Shown in pieces: positions 43,974-53,592 of a stretch of DNA of 64,000 nt. The notes beneath the pieces are model-generated. The model was not told where the DNA came from, did not search any database, and was given only the letters and a program-made list of their open reading frames with translations. A program made the position numbers and the translations under genes. Each line of letters starts with the position of its first letter. Position 1 is the stretch's first letter. Source of the DNA: Lysinibacillus sp. ZYM-1 (GTDB lineage Bacteria; Bacillota; Bacilli; Bacillales_A; Planococcaceae). Location: NCBI RefSeq assembly GCF_001308875.1, contig NZ_KQ465109.1, positions 172,810 to 236,809 on the forward strand, given 5' to 3'.

Positions 43974-45428
43974 TCAGTGTTGAATAGGTGGTGCATAGCG
44001 TATGGCGATATTTTTCATTTGCGTATAATTTCGCAGAGCAACAAAGCCCTTCTCTCGACCAATCCCACTTTTTTTATAACCGCCGAATGGCATTTGAATG
44101 CCACCAGCTGCCCCGTAATTATTGACAAATACTTGTCCTGCCTGCACCCGACTGGCTACATAATGAGCTGTATCTATATTCTGTGACCAAACACCTGCTA
44201 CTAGGCCATAATCTGTACCATTGGCTAAAGTAATGGCTTCTTCCACGCTTGAAAACGTCAAAACTGTCAACACTGGTCCAAAAATTTCTTCCTGTGCTAA
44301 TGGATCATTCGGCTGTACACCATCAAGTATGGTTGGCTGCACATAAAAGCCATTTTCATATCCTTCAATCGTTAATGGCTCCCCGCCAGTAATGACATAG
44401 CCATCCTTCTTGGCTTGCCGTAATAATGTGGTAATTTTAGTATGCTGGCGTTCATTTAACAACGGCCCCATATCCATGTCCGCCTCACCTGGCCCCACTT
44501 GTATCGCTTGGAATTTTTGCACTAATTGTGGGAGGAAAGTATCTTTTATCGTTTCCTCAATGAGTAGTCGGGCCCCCGCAGAGCAAGTTTGCCCAGCATT
44601 TTGAATAATGGCCCGAACAACCCCTTCTAGTGCCAGCTCCATGTTGGCATCTGCAAAAACGATATTAGGTGATTTTCCGCCAAGCTCTAATGTTACAGGG
44701 ACAACATTTTCCGCGGCTGCCTTCATAACTGCAACCCCTGTAGGAACTGATCCCGTAAATGTAATATGATTAATATCAGGGTGTGTTGTTAAATACGGAC
44801 CAACATCTCGTCCTAAGCCAGTAATATGTTGGAATATCCCTTTTGGTAGTTTTTCAGCAAACCACTCCGTGATGGCATGTGTCGTAAAAGGGGTATCTTC
44901 CGCACTCTTCACAATGACTGCATTGCCAGTAGCGATAGCCGCAGCAACACTTCTCGCTGTAATTTGAATCGGATAATTCCATGGCACAATATGTACCGTA
45001 ATGCCAACAGGCTCTAACACGACAGCATTTAATAATCCATCCTCAATTGGAATTGTATCCCCCATCACTTTATCAGCAGCTCCACCATAAAATTCAAAAT
45101 AACGAGCCGCCGCTTCAATATCAGCCCTAGCCTGTGTTAAAGGCTTTCCTACATCCCGGCATTCTAGTAAACTCCATTCCTCGGCATGCTGGCGAATATA
45201 ATGAGCGAAATCGATTAATAATTGCCCTCGTTCATAAGCCTTCCATTGTCGCCACTCGTCACTTTCAAAGGCCATACGTGCTGCACGCACTGCTTCTTCT
45301 ACTTGTGCTTGACTAGCATTGCTAATTTGCGCAATGACTTTCCCCGTTGAAGGATTTCCCACATCTAGTAATGCTTCTGCATCACCATAAATCCATTCCC
45401 CATTAATCAACATAGGAATTTTCTTCAT
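43974..45428 (-). CDS. NAD(P)-dependent aldehyde dehydrogenase
   Basis: A 484-residue ALDH-superfamily enzyme. The general base Glu is E248 (LELGGKSPN) and the catalytic Cys is C282 (NAGQTCSAG); FTGSVPTG binds NAD. It probably oxidises an (amino- or semi-)aldehyde to the acid, matching the semialdehyde expected from the nearby class III aminotransferase. The start lies at ATG 45428, with AGGAGG 6 nt before it, overlapping the stop of the SDR gene. Confidence 0.9.
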   Translation of the reverse strand: MKKIPMLINGEWIYGDAEALLDVGNPSTGKVIAQISNASQAQVEEAVRAARMAFESDEWRQWKAYERGQLLIDFAHYIRQHAEEWSLLECRDVGKPLTQARADIEAAARYFEFYGGAADKVMGDTIPIEDGLLNAVVLEPVGITVHIVPWNYPIQITARSVAAAIATGNAVIVKSAEDTPFTTHAITEWFAEKLPKGIFQHITGLGRDVGPYLTTHPDINHITFTGSVPTGVAVMKAAAENVVPVTLELGGKSPNIVFADANMELALEGVVRAIIQNAGQTCSAGARLLIEETIKDTFLPQLVQKFQAIQVGPGEADMDMGPLLNERQHTKITTLLRQAKKDGYVITGGEPLTIEGYENGFYVQPTILDGVQPNDPLAQEEIFGPVLTVLTFSSVEEAITLANGTDYGLVAGVWSQNIDTAHYVASRVQAGQVFVNNYGAAGGIQMPFGGYKKSGIGREKGFVALRNYTQMKNIAIRYAPPIQH

Positions 45429-45438
45429 CATACCCCTC

Positions 45439-46185
45439 CTATAATCCACGCCCACCATCTACATGTAAGGTCGTTCCAGTGACCATGCTAGCTGCATCTG
45501 ACAATAAATAACTGACTGCTCCTGCTATATCAGATGGCTTCACCAATCGTCCTAGTGGGACAGATTGCACAAACACACTTTGCTTTGTTTGCTCTACATC
45601 AGCACCCTGTGCAGCAAATTGACCAAGCATTTGTGTGTCAGCAGGACCAGGGTGAATCGTATTAACACGAATTTGGTTCGGTGCAAGTTCAATCGCAAGC
45701 CCTCTCGTAAAGCTTTCTGCTGCACCCTTCGATGCAATATAGGCCTGTAAGCCCGGTCTAGGTCGTACTGCTGAAATAGAGGCAATCGTAATAATTGAGC
45801 CCTTTTGCTGTTTTTTCATAAAAGGGACAACTGCTTTTGCTGTTATAAATAAGCTTTTCACATTGACATCCATTAATCGATTCCACTCGTCCATCGTTAC
45901 CTGTTCAATTGGTGTAGCGGCCTGTGCAATCCCGAGTGCATTGACAAGTCCATCAATTCTGCCATACTTTTCAAAAACCTGTTGGCAGATGTCATTAACA
46001 CGCTCTTCCTGCAACACATTGACTTCAAAGCATTGCAGGGCTTCATGTGTTAAACCTGACAGTGTCGTTACGGATAAATCAAGTCCTACGACCAGATTAC
46101 CCTGCTTTAGCTGCTCTTCAATAATGGCTTTTCCCATACCGCCACCTGCGCCCGTCACAACGATCACCTTTTGCTCAGTTGTCAT
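45439..46185 (-). CDS. short-chain dehydrogenase/reductase
   Basis: A 248-residue SDR with TGAGGGMG near residue 12, catalytic Ser in IASISA and Tyr/Lys in AYIASK, and VDGGRGL at the end. The usual NNAG is replaced by NALG, seen in some subgroups. It probably oxidises a hydroxy-acid or alcohol intermediate. ATG 46185 with GGGGGTG is preferred over GTG 46194; it begins just after the upstream stop codon. Confidence 0.88.
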   Translation of the reverse strand: MTTEQKVIVVTGAGGGMGKAIIEEQLKQGNLVVGLDLSVTTLSGLTHEALQCFEVNVLQEERVNDICQQVFEKYGRIDGLVNALGIAQAATPIEQVTMDEWNRLMDVNVKSLFITAKAVVPFMKKQQKGSIITIASISAVRPRPGLQAYIASKGAAESFTRGLAIELAPNQIRVNTIHPGPADTQMLGQFAAQGADVEQTKQSVFVQSVPLGRLVKPSDIAGAVSYLLSDAASMVTGTTLHVDGGRGL

Positions 46186-46186
46186 A

Positions 46187-47275
46187 CTAAACACCCCCAG
46201 CTGTTAATGTCATATGAATAATTTCCTGACAAATCGCATCCCCCATTTGTGCTGTTGTCGCTTGTCCACCAATATCTGCTGTTTTTACGACGCCTTCCTG
46301 TAACACTTTCGTAATGGCTTGAACAATCAGATCTTCTAAATCTGTTCTTCCTTGATGTCCTAGAAGTAATGCGAGCGACCATATTTGAGCGATTGGATTT
46401 GCAATACCCTTGCCTGCTATATCTGGTGCTGAACCATGTACAGGCTCAAACATGGAAGGAAAATCCTTCTCAGGATTTAAATTTGCAGAGGGGGACAGAC
46501 CAAGTCCTCCTACTATGGCAGAGCCTAAATCAGACAAAATATCCCCAAATAGATTTGAAGCAACAACGACTTCAAAATCCTGCGGTCTTTCTACAAAATA
46601 AGCGACTAATGCATCGATATAAATGGATTCAAGCTGTAGTTCTGGAGCGCTTTGAGTGACTGTTTTTCTTGTATGCTCATCCCAAAATTTCATGGCATGA
46701 ATAATCGCATTAGATTTTGTTGCACTCGTCAACTTGGTTTTCTCATGTTGCTTAGCATATTCGCAGGCTGCTCGGACAATTTTTTCAATTCCAATGCGCG
46801 TCATAATCGTATTTTGAATCGTCATTTCTTGTGGCTGTTGTTGATACATTCGACCCCCACTATCCGAATATTCACCCTCAGCATTTTCGCGGAAGATGAC
46901 AAAATCAACCTCTTTCCCGTTAGCCAAGGGAGATACAATACCTGGTAGTGATCGAATGGGACGGAAATTCACATACTGCTGGAAATTTTTCCGAATCGGC
47001 ATAATGAGTTCCCATACTGTGACATCATCTGGTACGCGAGCATCGCCAATAGCGCCAAATAATATTGCGTCATATTTTTGTAGTGTATCCAGTGCATCCT
47101 CAGGCATCATACGGCCGTGCGCTAAATAGTAATCTGAGCTCCACGGAAAAACGGTCGTTGTAATTTGTAAGGAAGAATCCCGTTCTTGCACACATTTTAA
47201 AACCTTTAATGCTTCCTGCATAACTTCTTTCCCAATGCCATCTCCTGGTATAACTGCCATTTTTATCGCTGTCAT
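46187..47275 (-). CDS. beta-decarboxylating dehydrogenase, D-malate/tartrate dehydrogenase-like
   Basis: A 362-residue member of the isocitrate/isopropylmalate dehydrogenase family. VIPGDGIGKEV is the start; FRENAEGEYSDSGGR and ASNLFGDILSDLGS-AIVGGLGL carry the metal and NAD sites. The EGEYS..GGR stretch resembles the DmlA/TtuC (D-malate, tartrate) branch more than LeuB. It would oxidatively decarboxylate a 2-hydroxy-3-carboxy acid, giving for example pyruvate from D-malate. Its start overlaps the M20 stop by 4 nt (ATGA). Confidence 0.85.
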   Translation of the reverse strand: MTAIKMAVIPGDGIGKEVMQEALKVLKCVQERDSSLQITTTVFPWSSDYYLAHGRMMPEDALDTLQKYDAILFGAIGDARVPDDVTVWELIMPIRKNFQQYVNFRPIRSLPGIVSPLANGKEVDFVIFRENAEGEYSDSGGRMYQQQPQEMTIQNTIMTRIGIEKIVRAACEYAKQHEKTKLTSATKSNAIIHAMKFWDEHTRKTVTQSAPELQLESIYIDALVAYFVERPQDFEVVVASNLFGDILSDLGSAIVGGLGLSPSANLNPEKDFPSMFEPVHGSAPDIAGKGIANPIAQIWSLALLLGHQGRTDLEDLIVQAITKVLQEGVVKTADIGGQATTAQMGDAICQEIIHMTLTAGGV

Positions 47276-48504
47276 TGTGTATCACCGGCCAAAAATTTTA
47301 ATGCCGCTAAACGATAAATCGCGGTTGTTTCTGCTAATTCTTCAATATCTACATATTCATTGATTTGATGGGGGATTTCACGATCTCCTGCGCCAACCGT
47401 CACAATTGGAATACCATGGACATGAAGGAACGTACCATCTGTCGCACCAGGAACCCCATTATATTTTGGCTCTTTCTCTGTCACCTCTGCCACTGCCTCA
47501 TAAATGGCTTGTACAACAGGGTCCTCCTTAGCCGTCGCTGTAGCTGGTCGGTTATCAAGAACCGTTAGTTCCACTTTAAAATCCGGATCATCCGCCTGTA
47601 AGCGTTTAATAATCGCTTCGATTTTCCCCAGTAGTTCATCATGATCCTGCGCAGGAACAGTACGAATATCCAGCGTCGTCATACAATGATCAGGAATGAC
47701 ATTGATTTGTGCGTCTCCCTTAACAGGCGCGCGTAATATTGTAGGCGTAATAGAGGGCCAATTCAGCATCGGATCACGTCCTAAACGTGCCTGCTCCTCT
47801 TTTTCTAGTTTCTCTAGTTCTACGATAAAACGTGCCATCCGCCAGTTTGGATTAATACCGCTCCACGAAATTGCTCCATGTGCCATCTTACCGAAAATAT
47901 CAACCTGTAAACGAATCGCCCCACGCTGTGCAATACATACATTGTTTTCCTGTGGTTCACAGATAATGGCTCCATCCACGCCATCTGCCCAGCCATTTTT
48001 AATAAAATGTTTAATGCCAAGCATTAGACCCTCTTCATCACAAGGAATACATAAAATAATCTTGCCCGTAAACTCCTCCTGATCCAGTAGCAATGATTGA
48101 CAAGCTGTAATCATACAAGCTAGATTACCTTTTGTATCATTCGTTCCTCTGCCATACATACGCCCATCGACAATCTTAGCCCCAAATGGATCATATGCCC
48201 AAGCATCCCGATTGCCTTCTGTCACTACATCTGTATGTCCTTCGAAAAGTAATGTTTTCCCAGGTTTGCCCGAATCAATAATGCCAATTACATTCGGTCT
48301 CCCTGGCACAACCTCCTCTATATGCGTCTCGATACCAATATCTCGTAAATACGCCGCAACTACATGTGCCACCTCTTGTTCATTACCATTCGGATCATTC
48401 TCACGGTAAACGCTTTCAATTCGCACCAGCTTTTGTGTTAACGCAATGACCGCCTCTCGATCACGCACATACGATTTCGTTGTTTTTAAACTAGTTACTG
48501 TCAT
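47272..48504 (-). CDS. M20-family metallopeptidase (ArgE/DapE type)
   Basis: A 410-residue di-zinc amidohydrolase. The metal ligands are in GHTDVV, GTNDTKG, CDEEG and CEPQ, and a final His-containing segment (ATDGTFLHVHG, GAGDREIPHQINEY) completes the family pattern. It cleaves N-acyl or N-carbamoyl amino acids or dipeptides; the exact substrate is open. AGGAGG 8 nt upstream supports the ATG. It is the first gene of the ten-gene catabolic run ending at dppC. Confidence 0.88.
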   Translation of the reverse strand: MTVTSLKTTKSYVRDREAVIALTQKLVRIESVYRENDPNGNEQEVAHVVAAYLRDIGIETHIEEVVPGRPNVIGIIDSGKPGKTLLFEGHTDVVTEGNRDAWAYDPFGAKIVDGRMYGRGTNDTKGNLACMITACQSLLLDQEEFTGKIILCIPCDEEGLMLGIKHFIKNGWADGVDGAIICEPQENNVCIAQRGAIRLQVDIFGKMAHGAISWSGINPNWRMARFIVELEKLEKEEQARLGRDPMLNWPSITPTILRAPVKGDAQINVIPDHCMTTLDIRTVPAQDHDELLGKIEAIIKRLQADDPDFKVELTVLDNRPATATAKEDPVVQAIYEAVAEVTEKEPKYNGVPGATDGTFLHVHGIPIVTVGAGDREIPHQINEYVDIEELAETTAIYRLAALKFLAGDTQ

Positions 48505-48833
48505 GCAAAGGACCTCCTATTTTAGTGAATATTCAGAATTTATGTTATTTTAACATTGTCCTTCCTCTATGAAACTAGACAATATGTAAATGATTCAAAG
48601 AATGGCCTTAACTTTTTGTTTAGCTCAAAATCGCTAAAAAACAACATTTTCTTCTACGTTATACCGATTTTCGATAGATTTCCGAATGGATAGTATGGAG
48701 ATTTTCAATTTGGGGGATTTTTTTGATCGGGTTGATTTTTTGTTGGGCGGTTTAGTACTTTGGAGTGGCTTCCTTCCATTTAAGACAGAAGAACACATTC
48801 TAAACTTCGAGCAAAGCCCTACCCTTCAAACGA
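48505..48833. other. upstream region of the catabolic operon
   Basis: About 330 nt with no convincing gene. The operon promoter should be here on the minus strand, but I find no clear -35/-10 pair, consistent with an activator-dependent promoter. A plus-strand frame from 48686 has no ribosome binding site and runs into the antisense of cvfC, so it is not called. Confidence 0.5.
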
Positions 48834-48860
48834 AAAAAACCAGCGGCTGCTGGTTTTTTC
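48834..48860. terminator. bidirectional terminator after cvfC
   Basis: AAAAAACCAGC and GCTGGTTTTTT around a 4-nt loop; U-tract on both strands. Confidence 0.85.
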
Positions 48861-48864
48861 TAAC

Positions 48865-49992
48865 TTATTGTTGGCGAGATTCGGTCATTTGCTTCCAAAC
48901 CGAGCCTTTTGCTTCTTCACCTTGCTCGATACGAGCAATGGCCATTTTCACTTGTAGCTTTACTTCGAACTCTTTATCAGCTTCGGCCGCTTTTAATACT
49001 GGTAATGATTGTTCTGTGCCGACCTCATATAAATACATCGCTGCACGCCAGCGAACCAATTTGTTTTTATCCTGTAAGGCTTGCTGCATGGCCTCTTCAA
49101 ATTCTACAAAGCCAAGGTCGCTCATGCAGTCGCCTGCTGTTCGGCGCACGGCAGCACTTTTATCCTGGAGGGCTCTTTCTAAATAAGGAACAACAGCAAC
49201 ATCTTCAATCATCCCTAAATACACGGTTGCTAGACGACGAATGGACATTTGCTCATCCTGTAGGGCTAAATCTAGTAGTGGTAAATCATCCAACTCCGGA
49301 TCAGCCATTTGGTCTAGCAGCTGGAAGCGTTTCTCCCATTCTGGTTGCTGGAATTGCTCCACTGTTATTTTGAGCTTGTCTGATTTAACGATAGCCTTTT
49401 CATCATCATTATTGATGGCAGCGACAATTTCCGCTAGACGTTCTGCAGAATATGTGACATCAATCTCCTGTTTGACCGCTGCTGCAATTTCTTCTAGTTC
49501 GCCATAGCGCACACCATAATCAATCCATTTGCGTTGGAAAATATAGTTTTCATCCACTGCTGACTCAATGATTTGATTAAAAGCATCGACAAAACGATCA
49601 CCGCAGCTCACACGATGTTCACGCTGGTTATCAAACACCTTTACTTGTAGGGGTACTTGCTTATAAAACTGGACATGGACATAAACTTCGCCGTAAAAAT
49701 CATTGGCTACCAGTGTTTCATCTTGTGTTTGGACATCTTCACCTAATACTTGACGAATGTTTGCTAAAATACCTTCCCATGCATACTTGGCATTACGCTC
49801 AACCGCAAAGAAATCAGCTACATGATAAACGCCTTTTATTCCTTCAATGGCTAAAATAGCTGCTGCCTCGCCAGTTGCTTCATCTTTATTGTCCTTTGTA
49901 AAATTATAGCTTTTCCCGAATGGTAGCTCTGTATCAACAACAATCTTCATAGAATTGGGACTTGGCGTCGGTTCAATTGTAATAATCTTCAT
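48865..49992 (-). CDS. cvfC: CvfC/YpgR-family protein: NFU N-domain plus HEAT repeats
   Basis: A 375-residue soluble protein. Residues 1-85 resemble the NifU/Nfu N-terminal domain (TPSPNSMKI; GVYHVADFFAV). The C-terminal about 170 residues form HEAT-like repeats (DEQMSIRRLATVYLG, DKSAAVRRTAGDCMS, DKNKLVRWRAAMYLY). This is the conserved virulence factor C family (Staphylococcus CvfC, Bacillus YpgR), with no defined biochemical function. It follows the ABC-F gene after 12 nt and ends at a terminator. Confidence 0.87.
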   Translation of the reverse strand: MKIITIEPTPSPNSMKIVVDTELPFGKSYNFTKDNKDEATGEAAAILAIEGIKGVYHVADFFAVERNAKYAWEGILANIRQVLGEDVQTQDETLVANDFYGEVYVHVQFYKQVPLQVKVFDNQREHRVSCGDRFVDAFNQIIESAVDENYIFQRKWIDYGVRYGELEEIAAAVKQEIDVTYSAERLAEIVAAINNDDEKAIVKSDKLKITVEQFQQPEWEKRFQLLDQMADPELDDLPLLDLALQDEQMSIRRLATVYLGMIEDVAVVPYLERALQDKSAAVRRTAGDCMSDLGFVEFEEAMQQALQDKNKLVRWRAAMYLYEVGTEQSLPVLKAAEADKEFEVKLQVKMAIARIEQGEEAKGSVWKQMTESRQQ

Positions 49993-50004
49993 GTCTATCG
50001 CTCC

Positions 50005-51891
50005 TTATCCGTTAACAATTTCATCTAAATAAGACCATCTTTCAATTAGATGCTCATACTGTGCATTTAACACATCAAGCTTAGCTGTTAGTTCCTGTAG
50101 TTTTGTAAAATCTGAACCAGCATTCGCGATTCCCTCTTCGGTCTCCATAATAGCTGCTTCTGTTTTTTCAATATCAGCTGCAATCGTTTCCCATTCTTTT
50201 TGCTCTTTAAACGATAGCTTTTTCTTGTCGGATTTTGGTTTTTCAGTCTTCGGTTTTTCAGCTTTCGGTGCCTCTACTTTAGCAGTTGCCGTATGCTCAC
50301 GATTCTCCAAATACTCACTATAAAGATCCAGTGTTTCCTCTACCTGCCCTTTTCCATCCAGGATCCATAGTTTTTTCGCAATACGATCTAGGAAGAAACG
50401 GTCGTGGGAAATTGTGATCACTACGCCAGGGAAATGCTCAATGAAATCCTCTAGCACACCCAATGTTTCAATATCTAAATCATTGGTTGGCTCGTCCAAT
50501 AATAAAACATTGGGTTGCTCCATTAATAAACGTAATAGATGGAGTCGCTTGCGCTCACCACCTGATAATTTACCAATTGGTGTACCATGCCCATGTAGTG
50601 GGAATAAAAAACGCTCTAGCATTTGAGCCGCTGAATAGCGAACGCCCTCTGCATCTGTTATATCATTCGAAGCCTCACGTATATATTCAATCATACGCTC
50701 ATTTTCATTCATTTTCGGCAATGTTTGCTTGAAATGAGCCAGTTTCACTGTTGAGCCGACAAGAATTTCACCTTGATCTGGTGTTAGCTCTCCTGCTAGC
50801 ATGTTCAATAAGGTTGATTTTCCTGCACCATTCGCACCGATAATGCCAATTCGGTCACCTTGTTGTAATAAAAATGAAAAATCTTCAAGAATCTTTTGCT
50901 GTCCAAAGGCTTTCGAAATATTTTCTGCCTCCAACACTTTCCGCCCGAGACGTGTTGTAGCGAGACCCATCTCCAATGAAACGTCCTCTGATTTACGCTC
51001 TAGGTTTTCTTCCAACTTTTCAAAGCGTTGAATACGTGCTTTTTGCTTGGTTGAGCGCGCCTTCGCACCGCGACGAATCCATTTCAACTCTGAACGATAA
51101 CGGTTGCGATCCTTCTGTGCAGAGGCAGCTTTCATTTCCTCACGAATAGCACGTGCCTCCAAGTAATCCCCATAATTTCCTGTGTGACGATACAAGGTTT
51201 GATCGGCAAGCTCGTAAATATGTGTTGATAATTCATCTAAGAAATAACGATCGTGGGTAATGAAAATAACTGCACCCTTTAGTCGTAATACCATTTCTTG
51301 AAGCCACTCTGTTGCTTGCACATCTAAATGGTTGGTCGGCTCATCCAATAAGTAAAGATCAGCTGGTTCAATTAATACTTTAGCTAATGCTACTCGTTTT
51401 TGCTGACCACCTGATAGCGTTAGTACTTCTTTATCAAATGTTTCAAGTCCGAGTTTTGTTAAGGCTGTCTTCGCAAGCGCGTTGACATCCCATGCTTGCT
51501 CTTCATCCATACGTTGTTGCAAGCTAAATAAAGTCTTTTGTAAACTTTCAGATGTTGGATTGACTGCTAATGCAGCAACCGTTTCCTCATATTGACGATT
51601 TAGTTGTAAAATCGGTGAGTCACCAGCAAAGACAGCCTGTAAAACCGTTTCTCCTGATTGAAATGATGGCTCCTGTGGTAAATAGGCGATACGGTATTTG
51701 TTCGGGCGGTCCATTGTTAAGGTATCCGCTTCGATGTCACCTGCTAAAATCGATAACAAGGTCGATTTCCCCGTACCATTAATACCGATTAAACCTGCTC
51801 GCTCACCCTCATAAATGGTAAATTCAATATTTTGAAAAAGCGTTTTATCGCCCACAGTTTTTGTTAAATTTTGTATAATTAAATGACTCAT
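50005..51891 (-). CDS. ABC-F family ATPase, YfmR/Uup-like
   Basis: A 628-residue protein with two ABC ATPase domains and no membrane part. Walker A motifs are GINGTGKST and GANGAGKST, with signatures LSGGQQKR and LSGGERKR. A P-site tRNA interaction linker lies between them, and a C-terminal coiled coil follows a Lys/Pro/Glu-rich spacer. ABC-F proteins bind the ribosomal E site; the Uup/YfmR type helps resolve stalled translation, for example at polyproline. ATG 51891 is chosen over 51912 for its ribosome binding site. Confidence 0.9.
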   Translation of the reverse strand: MSHLIIQNLTKTVGDKTLFQNIEFTIYEGERAGLIGINGTGKSTLLSILAGDIEADTLTMDRPNKYRIAYLPQEPSFQSGETVLQAVFAGDSPILQLNRQYEETVAALAVNPTSESLQKTLFSLQQRMDEEQAWDVNALAKTALTKLGLETFDKEVLTLSGGQQKRVALAKVLIEPADLYLLDEPTNHLDVQATEWLQEMVLRLKGAVIFITHDRYFLDELSTHIYELADQTLYRHTGNYGDYLEARAIREEMKAASAQKDRNRYRSELKWIRRGAKARSTKQKARIQRFEKLEENLERKSEDVSLEMGLATTRLGRKVLEAENISKAFGQQKILEDFSFLLQQGDRIGIIGANGAGKSTLLNMLAGELTPDQGEILVGSTVKLAHFKQTLPKMNENERMIEYIREASNDITDAEGVRYSAAQMLERFLFPLHGHGTPIGKLSGGERKRLHLLRLLMEQPNVLLLDEPTNDLDIETLGVLEDFIEHFPGVVITISHDRFFLDRIAKKLWILDGKGQVEETLDLYSEYLENREHTATAKVEAPKAEKPKTEKPKSDKKKLSFKEQKEWETIAADIEKTEAAIMETEEGIANAGSDFTKLQELTAKLDVLNAQYEHLIERWSYLDEIVNG

Positions 51892-51972
51892 TCCACTATC
51901 CATCTCTTTCATGTTAGGTATTGTTCATGCCCACACTACTTTTATGTAGACGATTATTGATATCCATTATTC

Positions 51973-52000
51973 ATCATAACATCATTTGACAGGTAAACAA
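51973..52000 (-). promoter_or_regulatory. promoter of the ABC-F-cvfC operon
   Basis: On the minus strand TTGTTT (51995-52000), a 16-bp spacer and TATGAT (51973-51978). Confidence 0.55.
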
Positions 52001-52014
52001 AGAACAACAAACTG

Positions 52015-53490
52015 TCATTGGTTTGTCCCAAGTTTGCTCCCGTTCTCCTGTAAATACGTGTGCATTATCTGACAAAGTATAATGATTCCTTGCTCTAGGT
52101 CCTGTGGTTCTGGATAGGAATAACTAATTCTCATATGGTGATATTGTGGTTCTCCCGGATAACAAGCAGAGCTGGGTAAAAAAGTAATATGGGCTTGCTG
52201 TGCTTTAAACAACAGTTCATCTGTATTGCCATTACTAGGCAAAGACACCCAAATATTTAACCCTCCTTTTGGTTCCATCCACGTAACGCCTTGTGGTGCA
52301 TATTTGTTCAATAAAGCAATCGTCTGATCTCTTCTTACTTCAAGCGCAATGCGTAATTTTTCTAAATGGACATGCATGCGGTCTGATCGTAAAAAAGGAA
52401 TCAGTGCCTTTTGTGTTAATAGTGGATTGCCCGAATCGGCAAAGGATTTGGCTGATAAGAGCCGTTGATGGACAGTGCCATTCGAAATGATGGCTCCAAT
52501 TCTACAACTAGGGGCTAACGATTTGCTAAATCCTTTTAAATATATAACATGACCACTTTCATCTAACGCTTTAAGAGTAGGTGGTGGTGGATTATCGTCA
52601 AAATAAATTTCATTCCATGAATCATCCTCTACAATAAGAAAGCCGTATTGTTGGGCAAGGTCTAGTAACTCTCTTCTTCTAGCTTCGCTTAAAACAGTTC
52701 CTGTAGGATTCTGAAATGTTGGATTTGTATAGATCAGCTTTGGTTGTTTGCTTAAACATAATGTTGCTAGAATAGTTGTCTGCATACCTTCTTCATCTAC
52801 TGGAATGGGAATAATATGGGCTCCGCGATTTCTAAAGACATCGATTGCTGCTGCATAGGTAGGAGCTTCGGTAATGACAATGTCTCCTGGTCCAATAAAT
52901 GTTCTAGCCACTACATCAATACCTTGTTGCACACCATTTGTCACAATAATTTCTTGAGGTGTTGTTTCAATGTCACCATATTGTTGAACATAGTCCCGAA
53001 TTGCCTTTCGTACATCTTCATCACCTTGTACAGCCCCATAACGCACAACAATCTGAGGTTCTGCGAGTAAAATTGCCACGATTTCATTCGTCAAATAAAC
53101 TGAGGGTAATAACCCCGGATGGATGGTCGCACTTGAAAATTTTATCGCATACTCTGTTCCTTTATTTAATATGGATTGTGAACGTTGAATATAGTCGGGG
53201 ATCGCTAATTGCCAATTATAATTACATTGGCTCACATGCATGCTCCCCTGTTCATTTTTTCGAACGAATGCCCCCTTACCATGCACCACTTGAATATACC
53301 CATTTCTTTCTAACAATGCATAAGCCTTGCTGATCGTTACAGGGCTCACTTGATTTTCTTTAGAAAAGCTCCGTATAGAAGGTAATTGACTCCCCTCCTG
53401 TAAAAAACCCGATCGTATTTTTTCTGCCATAATATTTGAAATCTGATGGATTAAGGTTTGATCTGATTGACGATTTAGCTTTATTTTCAT
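52015..53490 (-). CDS. MocR/GabR-type PLP-dependent regulator
   Basis: A 491-residue fusion of a GntR winged helix (about 1-75; SGFLQEGSQLPSIRSFSKENQVSPVTISKAY) with a fold-type I aminotransferase-like domain (about 110-480). The PLP lysine lies in YLKGFSKSLAPSCRIG. MocR proteins use PLP and an amino compound as signal rather than catalysing transamination. It is divergent from a PLP decarboxylase gene, its probable target, and direct repeats lie between them. Confidence 0.9.
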   Translation of the reverse strand: MKIKLNRQSDQTLIHQISNIMAEKIRSGFLQEGSQLPSIRSFSKENQVSPVTISKAYALLERNGYIQVVHGKGAFVRKNEQGSMHVSQCNYNWQLAIPDYIQRSQSILNKGTEYAIKFSSATIHPGLLPSVYLTNEIVAILLAEPQIVVRYGAVQGDEDVRKAIRDYVQQYGDIETTPQEIIVTNGVQQGIDVVARTFIGPGDIVITEAPTYAAAIDVFRNRGAHIIPIPVDEEGMQTTILATLCLSKQPKLIYTNPTFQNPTGTVLSEARRRELLDLAQQYGFLIVEDDSWNEIYFDDNPPPPTLKALDESGHVIYLKGFSKSLAPSCRIGAIISNGTVHQRLLSAKSFADSGNPLLTQKALIPFLRSDRMHVHLEKLRIALEVRRDQTIALLNKYAPQGVTWMEPKGGLNIWVSLPSNGNTDELLFKAQQAHITFLPSSACYPGEPQYHHMRISYSYPEPQDLEQGIIILCQIMHTYLQENGSKLGTNQ

Positions 53491-53500
53491 TTACCCTCCA

Positions 53501-53546
53501 ACTGTTATAGTCATAATTTGACTGTTATATATATCACTATATAGTG
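53501..53546. promoter_or_regulatory. MocR-type operator region and decarboxylase promoter
   Basis: Two direct repeats ACTGTTATA at 53501 and 53521 (20 bp apart, two helical turns), then the perfect palindrome CACTATATAGTG at 53535-53546. The plus-strand promoter TTGACT (53518-53523), 16-bp spacer, TATAGT (53540-53545) overlaps the second repeat and the palindrome. Direct repeats are usual for MocR regulators. Confidence 0.7.
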
Positions 53547-53592
53547 TAGAGGCAGAAATAGCTAAATTTGATATGAAGGGAAATGATGATCC

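Noticed and set aside
48505..48680. Sigma-54 promoter ahead of the catabolic operon
   Set aside because: A GGCC...TTTGA pattern was seen, but the spacing between the GG and GC elements is wrong by one base and no sigma-54 activator is nearby.
48686..49186. 166-codon plus-strand frame overlapping cvfC
   Set aside because: No ribosome binding site; most of it is antisense to cvfC and it crosses a bidirectional terminator.
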